Position numbers and translations under genes: made by a program | The notes under the pieces: model-generated | The model's database searches: none | Told to the model about the DNA's origin: nothing | What the model saw: only the letters and a program-made list of their open reading frames with translations | Shown here: positions 10,452 to 21,552 of the stretch, in pieces | Numbering within the stretch: the stretch's first letter is position 1 | Layout of the letters: each line of letters opens with the position of its first letter | Source: Eremomyces bilateralis CBS 781.70 | Lineage: Eukaryota > Ascomycota > Dothideomycetes > Eremomycetales > Eremomycetaceae | NCBI RefSeq assembly: GCF_010015585.1 | Contig: NW_022985104.1 | Location: 1 to 64,000, forward strand | Direction of reading: 5' to 3' | Length of the DNA: 64,000 bases

Positions 10452-13400
10452 CTATGCTGTAGCGGCTCCTTGGTCCCAGCCCGACTTCAAGACTTCTGCT
10501 GGCGGTCCGCTTGCTGCAACTTTACCTTTGTCCAGCACGATACAGAAATCGGCGTCTTTGACTGCCTCCACACGGTGGGCGATCGTCACTACCGTACTCT
10601 GCTTTAGCTCGTCCCTCAAAATCTGTTGGATGTCCATTGCGGTCTTCTTGTCGATCGATGCTGTAGCCTGCTTTAAGGTTAGAACATATTTTTTCCTAAC
10701 ACGATATGCGAATATACTTGCCTCGTCGAGAATCACTATAGGACTTCGCCTTAATGCTGCTCGCCCAAGTCCCACTAGTTGTCTTTGTCCTTGACTCAGA
10801 TTCTTTCCGCCCCCATCAATGTGAGAGCCCAGAGTGAACTCATTCCCCAGCACTTTTTGGAGCACCTCGGAGCACTCATCATCCGTATGATCCCCGAGCG
10901 GATCCAGATTCTGCCGCAGAGTTCCAGGGAACAGAACCGGATCCTGTGCCACGAAGCTGATACGCTGGCGTAGCGCATGGACGTCGACTTTGGAAACATC
11001 CATCGAGCCGATGCAGATACTACCGCCCGGTTCTGGCCGGACCGTGGCCAGAAGACTCAAAGCCAAAGTGCTCTTTCCAGAACCGGTCCGACCGACTACC
11101 GCAACCGTCGAGCCACCTGGTATGCGAAGTGAAATGTCTTCCAAGGAGGGCTCCAAGTTAGCCGCATACCTGACAGACACATTCTTGAAGATGATATCGT
11201 CAGCGTAGCTCGGCCAGGATGCGGGCGGTTTAATATCTCCTTCAGGCTCCTGTTCAATGCTCAGAAGCTCGATAACCCTCTCTACAGATACGAAATCCAT
11301 CTGCAGCTGGCCATAGCATTTACACAGTCCATGAGTGGACAGGACAAAGTTCGAGGCTGCAGTTAGAACGAAAGCAGTAAGGCCCGGAGACAATCTCTGA
11401 TATAGTGCGAGCAGCGTGAGCAAGAATGTGGCCAGCGCAGAGAGAGCATCAAAACGATACATCAACCAAGTTTGAAGGCTCCAGTAGAAGTGATCCATCT
11501 TCTGAAACTCATCAACAGTGGCTATGTTGCGTTGCTGGAAATGACTCTGCGCTCTGAAGGCACGGACGGTGGAAAGGCCCTCAAGCAACGTCCCGAAGTT
11601 GGACATCAATGGACTGAGGGACACCATCTCAAGCCGGCGGAGACTTTGCGACGTCGGGAGGAAGCGTAAAAAGACGTAGATGAAGGCGCCGGTCAGTACC
11701 AGGGCGAATGCAAGAAATACCGGGGTTGACGCCGCAATGACAGCAATAGCCGTCAGCCAGGCAAACATGTACCACACGAAGAGTTGCAGTTGATTGATAA
11801 CAGCTCCATCCAGAGTACCCATATCGGACGTCAATCGGTTCATTAGACGACCCACGGGAGTAACGTCGTAGAATCGAAACGTTGCGTTGCTGACACGGTG
11901 CATGATCCGATGGAAAAGAGTCTTCCCGGACACGTACATGGGAACAATCATGAGGGCCCCAGATATTCCGTATGCAATGACTTGAATGAGTGACAGGACC
12001 AAGAAACCAACGAGCCAGGGCATTATATTGTCGTCCGGAGAAGGAAATCGATCGAAGAATCGGTTTAGGCCATTGGATGTCGGACTAGCATCAGGATTTG
12101 AGACCGGACCTTCTTGAGCACTCTTCATTCCCGTAAGTTGAATCATTAGTGAAGGGGCGCCACGCTCGTAGGCTTCACCCCAAACCTTGAGATACCAGAA
12201 GCCGCCCAGTCGCATGATGCGGTAAAATGCGAAGGCAATAAAAATAACTGCCCACCATCGAAGCTTTCCAGCTTTAACATAGTCCCAGTAGACCGAGGCC
12301 ATCACTCCACCCGTTGCTCGGTGTTCATCTTCCATAAACTTATCCGGAACTGCGGCATCTTCTTGATCTTTCGAGTCGGAGTCCAACTCCACGGGTTCAT
12401 CAGTGGACGTAATCCGCTTTAACAACACCTCATTGCCTGCAAGCTCCTCGAGATCGAGGATAGTTGCATGGCCATCGGATATCTCCACAACTTGGGACGC
12501 GAAAGGATTGACCAGATCGACGCGATGTGTCACAAAGACGATAAGTCGGCCATTAGATAAAGGTCCTCGCAACAGTTTCTGGACAATCGTCTCGGCAGTA
12601 TTGTGGTCCAGTGCAGCAATGGGATCGTCCAGCAGCAGTATTCGTGCTTGGCTGTAGACTGCTCGAGCTAATGCGACTCGAGCCTTTTGTCCCCCAGATA
12701 GACCGACGCCATTCTCCCCAATGTTGGAAAGATCCCCAGACTTGAAACTTGCGAGGTCGGGAAGTAGGCAGCACGCTTCGAGAACTTGCTTATATCGACG
12801 CTCATCATATTCAGACGAGAAGAGAATATTTTCTCGGATGCTCATGCTCTGTAGCCAGGGTGTCTGGGCACAATATCCGACATCTTCTTCAGGGACCCAG
12901 GATTCTCCACTCCGATGGTCCAACTCGCCTAGAATGGCTTGAAGTAAAGCAGTCTTTCCTTGGCCAACCTTCCCGCACACGACCGTAACACCGACGGGAA
13001 ATGTAAGATTGATATGCTCTAGCACAGTTTTGTCGCGACCAGGCCATGAATACGAGGCATCATGGATCTCCAATGACAGGTCTTGAGGTCCAATCGCAGG
13101 CCCATGAGATTCTTTGTCGGGTTCGCTCATGAACTCTTCTATTCGACCAACTGCGATGTGCGCATTCAAAAGGACCGTCACCAGATCTGGAAGTTCCGCG
13201 AGACTGGTGCTCAACATATCGAAGAGGGCAAGGGCCGGAAAGGCGATCTCAATTCGCAGGGGACGGCCTTCAATCGCAGTATACGCGTAGAAAGCTGCCA
13301 CCGGGAAGAGATAGGTAGCCCCTAGGTTGATGGTTCGTATTGCCGAGGTGATCATGTAGGTCAACACACGCAAGTTGAGCTCTCGATGCCTGGCCTGTAG

Positions 13401-15244
13401 GATTTGTTGAAGCCATTTGCTTTGCCAGTCGTACCAACGAAGATGCCGGATGGCCTCGACGTACTGAGATACCACTTGTAGCTTCGTATCCGTCACGGAA
13501 CGACGTACTCGTTCCCAACGCAAGTTGAGTTTCACGAAGCCCCAGTTGACTAACTGGCTTAGAATGACGAACAATAGCCCCAATAAGCAAGCGGGGCCAA
13601 GGATCCGCCAAACGAGAACAACTGATAAGACCACATTCAATGGTTTTGTCAAGATTGAGGGGAACTCCCAGAATCGTTGGGCCACCTCATACACATCATT
13701 CCTCATGAGGTTCAGAATCTTGCCTGCTGAAGCTGGCAGATTGGACATATGTGTGTTCGGAAGCGCAGATATTCCTCCGACTGTCTCGCGTTGGCCTTTG
13801 CTCTTGTTATTCCCAAACGGCAAGAACTGCTTCACTTTCGACCAATATGATCTGGAGGGTTTACTCTCCAGGCCATTCTGCGGTCCATGTCCGTTCGCTC
13901 CATTCGCCTCGTTTTCAGTGTTTCTAGTTTCTTGCTCGTCTTTGTGTTCGCTAGGGAACGTGAAGGCCTTTCTTGTTAATGTCTTCTCATAAATCATTGT
14001 GATCATCTCCCCCCGGGAGCGTTCATAGCATCTACGACAAAACCAGAGAGAAAAGACACCCGATTGAGTCTTGACTAGACGCAATATGGCAACCATGATT
14101 GTATATACCATAGCTGCTCTACGAGAGGGGTTCTCGCGCGAAATAGATGCCAAAAATTGCTTGAATAAAACGATGGTCGAGAGTTCTTCAACTCGTCAGC
14201 AGCATATTCACAATGGCACTATCTGGACTTACCAATGACGGTTTCGAGTGTTCCGAGCACAGTGATTATGAACAAATCAGGAGCATTGGCCTGCAACAGC
14301 CTTCCAACAACTGTTCCTTTTAGCTCTCGGAAAAGTGAGTGTAGTCTCTCGTGCTGGAAGTCGAACGGCAAAGCCCAAACATCTTTTTCTTCCAACTGAC
14401 GCGTCGAGCCTCTCGCCATTAGAGGTCCCATCCACGATACCGACATCCATTGCCACACATTAATCCTCTCCTCTGGGCTCCGAAGACTTGATGATGGTGG
14501 TTGATGAGGAGAGCTTATGCTACTATAATCAAAGAACTTGCTTTTGGTAGGCATGCAAAGGACTGTCGCCAGGAGAACCAGGGACATGCTGGTCTGGAAC
14601 ACGAAAGCAGTTGTGTATGTAGCGCTTGCATTAGGAAAGGCCGTAGCAATCAACATTTCAGAGATGAGCAACAAGCAGTGCAATACGACCTGCGTTCCCG
14701 GAGCTGTCACCGGGCGGTCCACGGCGGATAGTAGTAAGGAGATGAGCTTGCCAGTTGTCAGCTATTTTCGGGTGTTCTGAATTCAAAGAAGGTGCTCATG
14801 ATCATACCCATGGTAGAGTCAACGCAACTTGGAGTGGAGATCGCAGGAATATAGCGAGAGTGGCAGCGGAAGATGCTCCTACGCTCGTTACAATAAGTAC
14901 GGCAACAGTCCAAATCGACCATCTCTTCTTTTCGGGGAACTCATTCTCAGGTGTGATAAAGTCCTCGCTCGCAAAATTGCGCAGCCATTGGGCTCTCCGT
15001 CTCCAGAGAGGCAGAGCGAGATATTTAAGTAGTAATAAGACAGCAATTAGGGTCGGAAGCCATGCAACGACAGCTACGCAGCCTTGAGAGACTCTCGCAT
15101 CCTCCGCGTCCTAAGGCTTGTCAGTACGATTCAAGCTCAAGCATTCCGGATGAGAGGGAACAGCTCCGTACTCACCCAAAGGCATTGGCAAGCCTTAAAG
15201 TCCACGAAGTCTTGCCATTTGGATCCATCAGTCCAATTGCCCAT
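10452..15244 (-). CDS. ABCC-type (MRP-like) ABC transporter, full length
   Basis: Five exons: 15176-15244, 14808-15110, 14233-14761, 10718-14191, 10452-10660; 4584 bases, 1527 residues, frame kept throughout. Order: N-terminal membrane block (TMD0 type), TMD1, NBD1, TMD2, NBD2, as in fungal MRP-type exporters. NBD1 has Walker A CGKVGQGKTALLQ, signature GLSGGQKARVALARA and Walker B RILLLDDPIAALD. NBD2 has Walker A VVGRTGSGKSTLALS, signature NLSQGQRQLVGLGRA and Walker B PIVILDEAT. ERSRGEMITMIYEKTL is typical of this subfamily. NBD1 carries Asp in place of the catalytic Glu after Walker B (LLDDP), NBD2 has the Glu (ILDEA), so ATP hydrolysis is expected mainly at NBD2. The last intron (10661-10717) splits the NBD2 LDEATSID motif. 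Likely exports conjugates, toxins or drugs across plasma or vacuolar membrane; substrate cannot be read from sequence. Divergent from the hydrolase gene at 15698, with 453 bases between starts. Confidence 0.92.
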
Positions 15245-15697
15245 CGCCAAATACAGCTACATATGCCCCGTTTATAGAACGTCTCGATTCTTCAGCGAGG
15301 ATGAAGCTTATGGATTTGCTCGATGGCTGCTCTGAAGTTTCACAATGTAATATCTCGTCGTGATTGGATACTAATACTATACACCGATAGTCCCCTCGAG
15401 GTCCCAGATATTCCTGTGGCGTTGTGGTGGGGGGAGTGGATGAGTGAGCAAGGGATTGCCCATTTGGGCCTTGTTGCCTCAGGCAGATACACTGGATTTC
15501 GTTTGTTCATTCGGTTTGTTCTGTTTAGGTTCTTGACAAGCCGGATTCTGGACTGCCGATTCCAAGGGGGCGAAGCTTCTGTCCGTTCGTATTGGCGTCC
15601 GGATTCGTGGCAAGTTCATCCCTATGTCGTCACGGACGTAGCGAGATCCTCTCAACTATCCAGAGTACCAAACCAGAATGCAGGACCACAGTTCAGG

Positions 15698-17100
15698 ATG
15701 CAGAAAACGTTGTTGCTGTGTTTTATCCATGGCTTCAAGGTATGATATTTGCCGGCTGTTGCTGAATGACGCTGAACGTGGAATAACAGGGCGACGACGA
15801 TACCTTTGCTGGCTTCCCAGCACACCTACGAGCCATCTTGAGCCATGCTCTCCCTCGTTTGAATATCCTCACCATCGTGTACCCCCGCTTCGAGACGCGA
15901 GGCGACCTGCGCGAGACCGTCGCTCGTTTCAAAGAATGGCTGCAGAATAAGGTCATCGACCTTGAGGTCGCAAATGGAACCCCCAGTCCGACCGTGGATC
16001 CCTCCGTCCATGTTCTCTTGGTTGGCCACAGCATGGGTGGAATAATCGGCGCCGAGACACTGCTCTCCATTTCGCGCGATCAACCCGTCTCGTCCCCTAC
16101 AAACCTCTCCTCCTCAAAATCATTCTCCTCTGATCCGTCCTCGTTCATGTTCCCGTATATCTCGGGTCTACTGGCGTTCGACACCCCTTATCTAGGCATC
16201 TCTCCCGGGGTGGTTGCGCACGGCGCCGAAAAGCACTGGACCGCCAGTCAGACTGCATACAACGCATATAACAGCTTCTCCTCCGCGTTCCGGGGCTCGA
16301 ATGCTTCCGCAGGCGGTGGCACAGCCGAACAGATATCGGCAGGAGCTTCAACCCAGAAAGCTGCAGAAGGTGCCAAACTGGTCCAGGCAGCCAGCGATGC
16401 CAATGCAGATGCGGCGCGCACCCCTGCATGGGCGCGATGGGGCAAGGTCGCGATGTTCGCAGGCGCAGCCGGAGCCGTTGCAGCCACGGGAGCGGCCGCG
16501 TATATGAATCGCGGTGCCTTGACGTCCGCGTACAGCGAGAGCTGGAGCTGGGTTAGCGGCCATCTCATCTTCGTGGGCTGCCTAACGAGAGGCGAAGAGC
16601 TGCGGCAGAGGATGGCGGCTGTGGAGCAGGAGGTGCAGACGCGAGGCGTAGGGTTCTCGAATTGCTATACGGTGCTGGGCCGTGGAGCGAAGAACGCAGA
16701 CGGTTGGTTTGCGGCTGGAGGAGGCGAGAGTGGAGATATGGCCAAGCTGGAAGATGGGACTGAACGAACATTCGTGGTGGTCCCGAAGGAAAATGGGAAG
16801 AGTGGCTGGCGGAAATTTTTCATCCCTTGTGTGAATGACGCCGCGTCCGCGGAGGTAGGGGCACATATGGCGATGTTCACACCCCTCACGAATCCGGGAT
16901 ACTACGAGATGACACAGAAGGCCAGGGAGCTGATCGTCGCGTGGACACTGAGCGAAAGGGGGAAGGAATGGTACGATGAGGCCGACATGCCTAACAACGG
17001 ACCGGAAAAGCTTGAAGAGGGCGAGATTATTTCTCCCGACGATACCGCGGTGGACGGTGACTATGAAATGGAGTTTGAAGACGTGAAGCGGACGGCATGA
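15698..17100 (+). CDS. DUF676-like alpha/beta hydrolase
   Basis: Two exons (15698-15739, 15790-17100) give 450 residues. The N-terminus MQKTLLLCFIHGFKGDDDTF carries the HGF oxyanion-type motif, and LLVGHSMGGIIGAETL gives the nucleophile elbow GHSMG. This is the pattern of DUF676/PGAP1-like lipases and serine esterases. A Gly/Ala-rich hydrophobic stretch (KVAMFAGAAGAVAATGAAAY) in the middle may be a membrane segment, so the enzyme could be membrane attached. The frame is open upstream of the chosen ATG; I start at the Met that directly precedes the conserved KTLLLCFIHGFKG block. Shares a short intergenic region with the divergent ABC transporter. Substrate unknown. Confidence 0.8.
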
Positions 17101-17320
17101 ATAACGGTCGCTGAAATAGCTATCAATTAGGTATAGGTGGTTTGTGCTCAATCGGTTCACGCTTTAACATAACTTTATGGGAAACAATCGGTTACTCGAG
17201 TCCATTCAATTATGATAATGTACACTACTATAAGATTCCGGTTGTAGGAAACCGTATTCGTCAACGTCATTATTGTCCTCCCGCGACTGCGTCCCGAAAA
17301 TTCCTTCGTCGATAAATCAT

Positions 17321-17593
17321 TTATCGCGTCTTCCATTGTCCAGCATCCTTTGTACCCTTTGCGATGTTCGCGCTTCCGTCTTGTACCCCATCGCCGACAT
17401 CCTTCAAGGCATCACCGACCGGCTTTCCAGCACTGCCAGTGGCGCCAGTGACCGTCTCGCCCAGTCCGCGCCCGACGGCGCCGACGACTCCACCGACGGT
17501 ATTGGTGAGGCCGCCCACCGTATTTCCTAGAGTCGAGGTGACGGCTTTGGCGCCTTGGGTAACGCCCGAGTCTTTGTTGTTGGAGACCGTCAT
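17321..17593 (-). CDS. small Gly-rich hydrophilic protein
   Basis: 90-residue single-exon frame starting MTVSNNKDSGVTQGAKAVTS. It holds repeated GNTVGGLTNTVGGVVGAVGRGLGE-like units with regular Gly and Val/Thr spacing, no Cys and no signal peptide. Similar small Gly/Thr-rich, LEA- or CsbD-like proteins are common in Eurotiales and tend to be stress or spore associated, but I cannot assign a function here. Convergent with the hydrolase gene. Judged coding because of the clean ATG, the biased composition and the lack of a better frame. Confidence 0.6.
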   Translation of the reverse strand: MTVSNNKDSGVTQGAKAVTSTLGNTVGGLTNTVGGVVGAVGRGLGETVTGATGSAGKPVGDALKDVGDGVQDGSANIAKGTKDAGQWKTR

Positions 17594-18245
17594 AGTGGTT
17601 GTGGAGGTTGAGTAATGGGGCTTTGGTTGATTTGGATGGAAAAGCAGCTGATTGGATAAATGGGGATTCGATGCTAGCAGTGAACCGTGATGCGAAAACC
17701 ACTCCCCTTTTATATACCGAGGCCGTATATCAGACCGGGTTAAACTCGACCTCGATGTGTGACGTCATTTCGCGACGTCAGTGAAGATTGGACCAGTAGG
17801 GAACTAGGGATGCTGCCCCTTGGCTTTCTCTTGTCTGACCACCACCGTGGCCCGAGATTAAAAGCAAATGATAGGTAACTGGGATATAGCTGGTACCGAT
17901 AAAGTCGGGGCAAGGGGCTTGCGTAAACAACCATCGACAGGTTAGATGTGGATTGGAATGTGGAGGGTGCCATCATGGTCAGGGAAAACGCTAATAGAAA
18001 AATCGCCCTATCCCTTCAAACGACTGATATCCGATTCACTAAGATATGCTACGAGCGAACGTAGTATCATGTGGAAAAGTGGATATCATCAACCTTTACT
18101 CAAATGAGAAAAACAAGAATAAACTTTAGGAGACCCTTAAAATGCTAATGCTATCAGGTGTATTCAAACCCATGGGTCTAGGATATCCATACCCCCCCAA
18201 ACAATGCGATAGGTATCAAAGAGCCTGCCCAAACACGGGTGACGA
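17594..18245. other. intergenic stretch
   Basis: Presumed promoter of the small Gly-rich gene and 3' region of the PQ-loop gene. CGACGTCA-like palindromic bases occur around 17758-17778 (TGTGACGTCATTTCGCGACGTCA), resembling CRE/bZIP targets about 170 bases upstream of the small gene; nothing else recognised. Confidence 0.4.
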
Positions 18246-20246
18246 TTAGACTGCACCGTATCCTGATCTTCTCTCGTCCCCTTCATCTGTCTGCCGTCCC
18301 TCATCCCTTTCTAATAGCCTCCTCCGCTCCTCTCCTTCCTGCTCCGCCATCATGCGCTGCTCCGCTTCCCACTCCGCGACCCGTACGCCAATTCCCTGCG
18401 AGGCCGGCGCAATTTCATCAGGATCGTCGACGCGAACAGAAACGCCGGATGTGCCGTATGGGCTGGATGATAATGGCGAGCCGTATCGGGGAGATGCAGT
18501 TACACTTCCCGGCAGAGATACACTAGGTATCCAGCCGCGCATCCATCCGCTGACTCGTCGCCAGTGCTTCGGTCCTGAGACACTGGGATCCAGCGCGGGA
18601 CTCAGAGATGGACCCAGCATTCCCTCGGTGCCCTCCGGACCTTTTAGTTTGCCGGACGGCACGGGGAGCGGTTTAGTGGCTGCACCGTCGAGTCCAGCAG
18701 CACGTTCTTGGGGTTTCTTCCTGACCAACCCACTTCGCTCGGCCCGAGCTTTGCCTTTCTTCATCACACTATCGGCATCAGAATCGAGGCTAACCCGATC
18801 GCTTTCACATTCCTCTTCTTCATTCTCGGCGATGATGACTACAGGGACGGGAATTTCCCCTTTGTGTCGGCCGCTTCGTGCAGTTTGGCGATGGGTTGAA
18901 TACCACCAAAATTGCAAACCCACAGCGCCGTCCATGACCAAGACGCCCGCGGCGCCGAGGAAGAAAGGAAGAGCGCGGGTGACCCAGTCGATTCGATTGG
19001 ATCCATCCTTTCCGACCCAACCAGGTGCGCTTGGGGCATCTTGGAACAAACCAAAGCCGGGGACAAACCGGTCCGATGATCCTGATGCTGGAGATGTTTG
19101 GGCGCTTTCGCCCCAGGGACCGAAGTCGTTCCAGGCGCAAGGGTTTGCCAGCATGGAGAGTGAGTAGAATAGGTTACCGCAAAATGCGGCGGCGAACAAG
19201 GAAAGAGAGAGTCCGGCAGTCGACCGTCGCCGGAAATTGTGTAGGAGTTGCGGGAGACGTGAGCCAAGGTAGAGGAATGTACTCATCCAAGAAACAACAG
19301 TTCCGATGATTTGAGTCGGAGATGACTGATCCCCGGTGGTAGATGGTCGAACAATATCGCCGGAGTCCCGTGTGGCGAGTGCGCGAATCGCATGATATGG
19401 GTATGGGGTAGCCGAACCATGCGTTACAAGTGACAGAATAAGGGCCGTATATAATACAGTACGAGGAGATAGCATGGGTGATGTGCCTGTGCCGTACCGT
19501 GCTATTTTGCGAGCGTTCGATTCAGGGGATGTGGAATCCTCGTCTGACGCAGATCTGAGAGGCGAAGTAGTATATTTCGGGGACCGGAAAATTCCGCCAG
19601 ATGTTGTACCATAATGATATTTCTGTCCATTCTGCGGTGGTGAGGTGTCTTTGGTACCGATACGCGATGTGCTTCCGGGTATCCTATCCTTTGAAAGAAG
19701 GCTAGATGTGACAGACTTCGGATCCTTGTTCCAATGGCGTCGATCAGTGGCAGATCCTGCTTCAACACCTAGATGTGAATTGGTAGGTGGATTCGTCCTA
19801 TTGCCTTTCCACCAGCCGCGCTTGACTCTCCGGCCTTTACCTAGGCCGGTGTACCAAACCCATTGCAGACATAGACAAACATCTACAAAGACATAGTAGG
19901 TGGCCAAAACAACCTGCCATGTCGCCTGTCCAGTAAATAGGCCCCCGATCAAGTTACTCAGGTCTCCAAGTAGCCACTCCGTTAAGAAGAAGAAAGATAA
20001 CCCAGCAGTACTTCGCAATTTCCAGTTCTTGTATATTTGTGGAAGTTGAGCGAACAGCCAGGAGCATATCGAAAGGATACCGAAGAGGGATGATAGGAAG
20101 GCAAGAGGCGTCGGCGTGCAAACGTGAAAGCTAGCGGAGAACCATTGTAAAAACGGTGTTGTGGGGTCGCAGTGTGAGGGAAGGGCGATGTGATGCTCGA
20201 GAACATGGAAGGATGGAGGACTGCTCCAGGCGATCGAACCCGTCAT
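18246..20246 (-). CDS. PQ-loop repeat vacuolar transporter
   Basis: 666-residue single-exon protein with two PQ-loops: AQLPQIYKNWKLRSTAGLSF near residues 66-85 and SRLPQLLHNFRRRSTAGLSL near residues 325-345, each within a set of about three membrane helices. This is the layout of the Ypq1/Ypq2/Rtc2 and PQLC2 family, which moves cationic amino acids across the vacuolar/lysosomal membrane; the assignment is by family. The central loop between the two halves is long and Ser/Thr-rich, and the last 200 residues are hydrophilic and low-complexity, longer than the yeast relatives (about 300 residues). Start at MTGSIAWSSPPSFH is the first ATG. Confidence 0.85.
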   Translation of the reverse strand: MTGSIAWSSPPSFHVLEHHIALPSHCDPTTPFLQWFSASFHVCTPTPLAFLSSLFGILSICSWLFAQLPQIYKNWKLRSTAGLSFFFLTEWLLGDLSNLIGGLFTGQATWQVVLATYYVFVDVCLCLQWVWYTGLGKGRRVKRGWWKGNRTNPPTNSHLGVEAGSATDRRHWNKDPKSVTSSLLSKDRIPGSTSRIGTKDTSPPQNGQKYHYGTTSGGIFRSPKYTTSPLRSASDEDSTSPESNARKIARYGTGTSPMLSPRTVLYTALILSLVTHGSATPYPYHAIRALATRDSGDIVRPSTTGDQSSPTQIIGTVVSWMSTFLYLGSRLPQLLHNFRRRSTAGLSLSLFAAAFCGNLFYSLSMLANPCAWNDFGPWGESAQTSPASGSSDRFVPGFGLFQDAPSAPGWVGKDGSNRIDWVTRALPFFLGAAGVLVMDGAVGLQFWWYSTHRQTARSGRHKGEIPVPVVIIAENEEEECESDRVSLDSDADSVMKKGKARAERSGLVRKKPQERAAGLDGAATKPLPVPSGKLKGPEGTEGMLGPSLSPALDPSVSGPKHWRRVSGWMRGWIPSVSLPGSVTASPRYGSPLSSSPYGTSGVSVRVDDPDEIAPASQGIGVRVAEWEAEQRMMAEQEGEERRRLLERDEGRQTDEGDERRSGYGAV

Positions 20247-21552
20247 CGCCGAACGGAAGTGACCGCGAATCTAGGCGCGGGCGAATAAGGAATCTCGATA
20301 TATGCAATCGATCATCCTTCAAGGTATATGTGTGCAATTGTGCCAGCGCTCGCGTCGCCGAAGGTTTGCGTCGTGTCGAGAAGAGGGTCGGAGGGGTACG
20401 CGACGGGTAAGGTGGGTCGCTTCGAAGTGCAGCAAACCGAACTGCTGTGCAGATAGTCGAGATTAAAAGTATATCTGGAATAAGCCTTGAATTCGATTTC
20501 TAAGCTGTTAATCGTATATGAGGGGGAGGTTGTTCAGGGGCCTCTTTGAAAGGACGACGGAGGCGAGAGATAAGATGTACTAGAACGACCAAATGCAAGG
20601 ACAAAGTGCACAGGCGCTAAAAACAGGTCATGAAAGCTGCAAAAGCTTGACAGACGGATCGTGATAATGAAGTCCAGGAGAAACAGAGGAAATGTTGTCT
20701 ACTTGAAAGGTTAAGAGGGGTGATAACAGCCTCTCTCAATTCTAATAATGTAGGGAGTCGATGCTGCGGCTTGTTGCACAGATGCCGGACCACCTGACAG
20801 AGCCCATATGATACTCCGATATGAGTCCCGCACCTCCGCAGTGGCTTATCAGCACCCCGCCCTTAGTTCAAGTTCGAGATAGGCTGCCACAGTGGCACAG
20901 ACTCATCGTATCGCTATCGCTCTTCCGGGCGATGCAGGATCATCTTGAAGATGGCTTTGGAGGGCATTAATATTGAAAAGGACAGGAATCCGACCACATA
21001 CATAGTATGGTGATAAATAAGACAGAGTGATCCAGCTTGAAGAGTGATAAGGCAGGATGAGAGCGGCACGTGACAATGCGTGGACATGTCGCCATTGCAG
21101 CCTTAGGCACCAAGGCAGTTAATCACGAGCGTAGCGAGTTACTTAAGTGGTCGTGGTAGAATCAATCTCATCCAATCATTCTCGATATTCGCCTTCTGAT
21201 TGGCTGGACAGGGATTAGATTTGCTAAGCGAACTTAAATCACGTGAATGTAAATCACGTGATTGAATTCCTCCAATTGATCACTCTATTGTTGATGTGTG
21301 TGTGAATGAATCAATCACTCTATTATTACACCTCCGGCATGTCATCTTCTGGAGACCCTGGTGGTAGCGTATGCGCGAACTGCCGGTCCTGGAGGGTTGA
21401 TAAGGAGTTTACTTCAAAATGTCGCCGACTACTAGTCAAGACTTGCTGGTGATGTCGTTATGGTCACGATCATGGTGACGCTGTAGGTAGAGTGAATGAT
21501 TCCAATACGTTGAAGCTGACATCATTAGTCCCCCCATCTTCAACCCGCCATT
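20247..21552. other. gene-free stretch before the Helitron
   Basis: No gene recognised. Around 21235-21330 there are repeated short motifs (AAATCACGTGA twice; AATCACTCTATT / GATCACTCTATT), probably the 5' part of the Helitron or its insertion surroundings. A defined 5' end could not be fixed. Confidence 0.4.
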
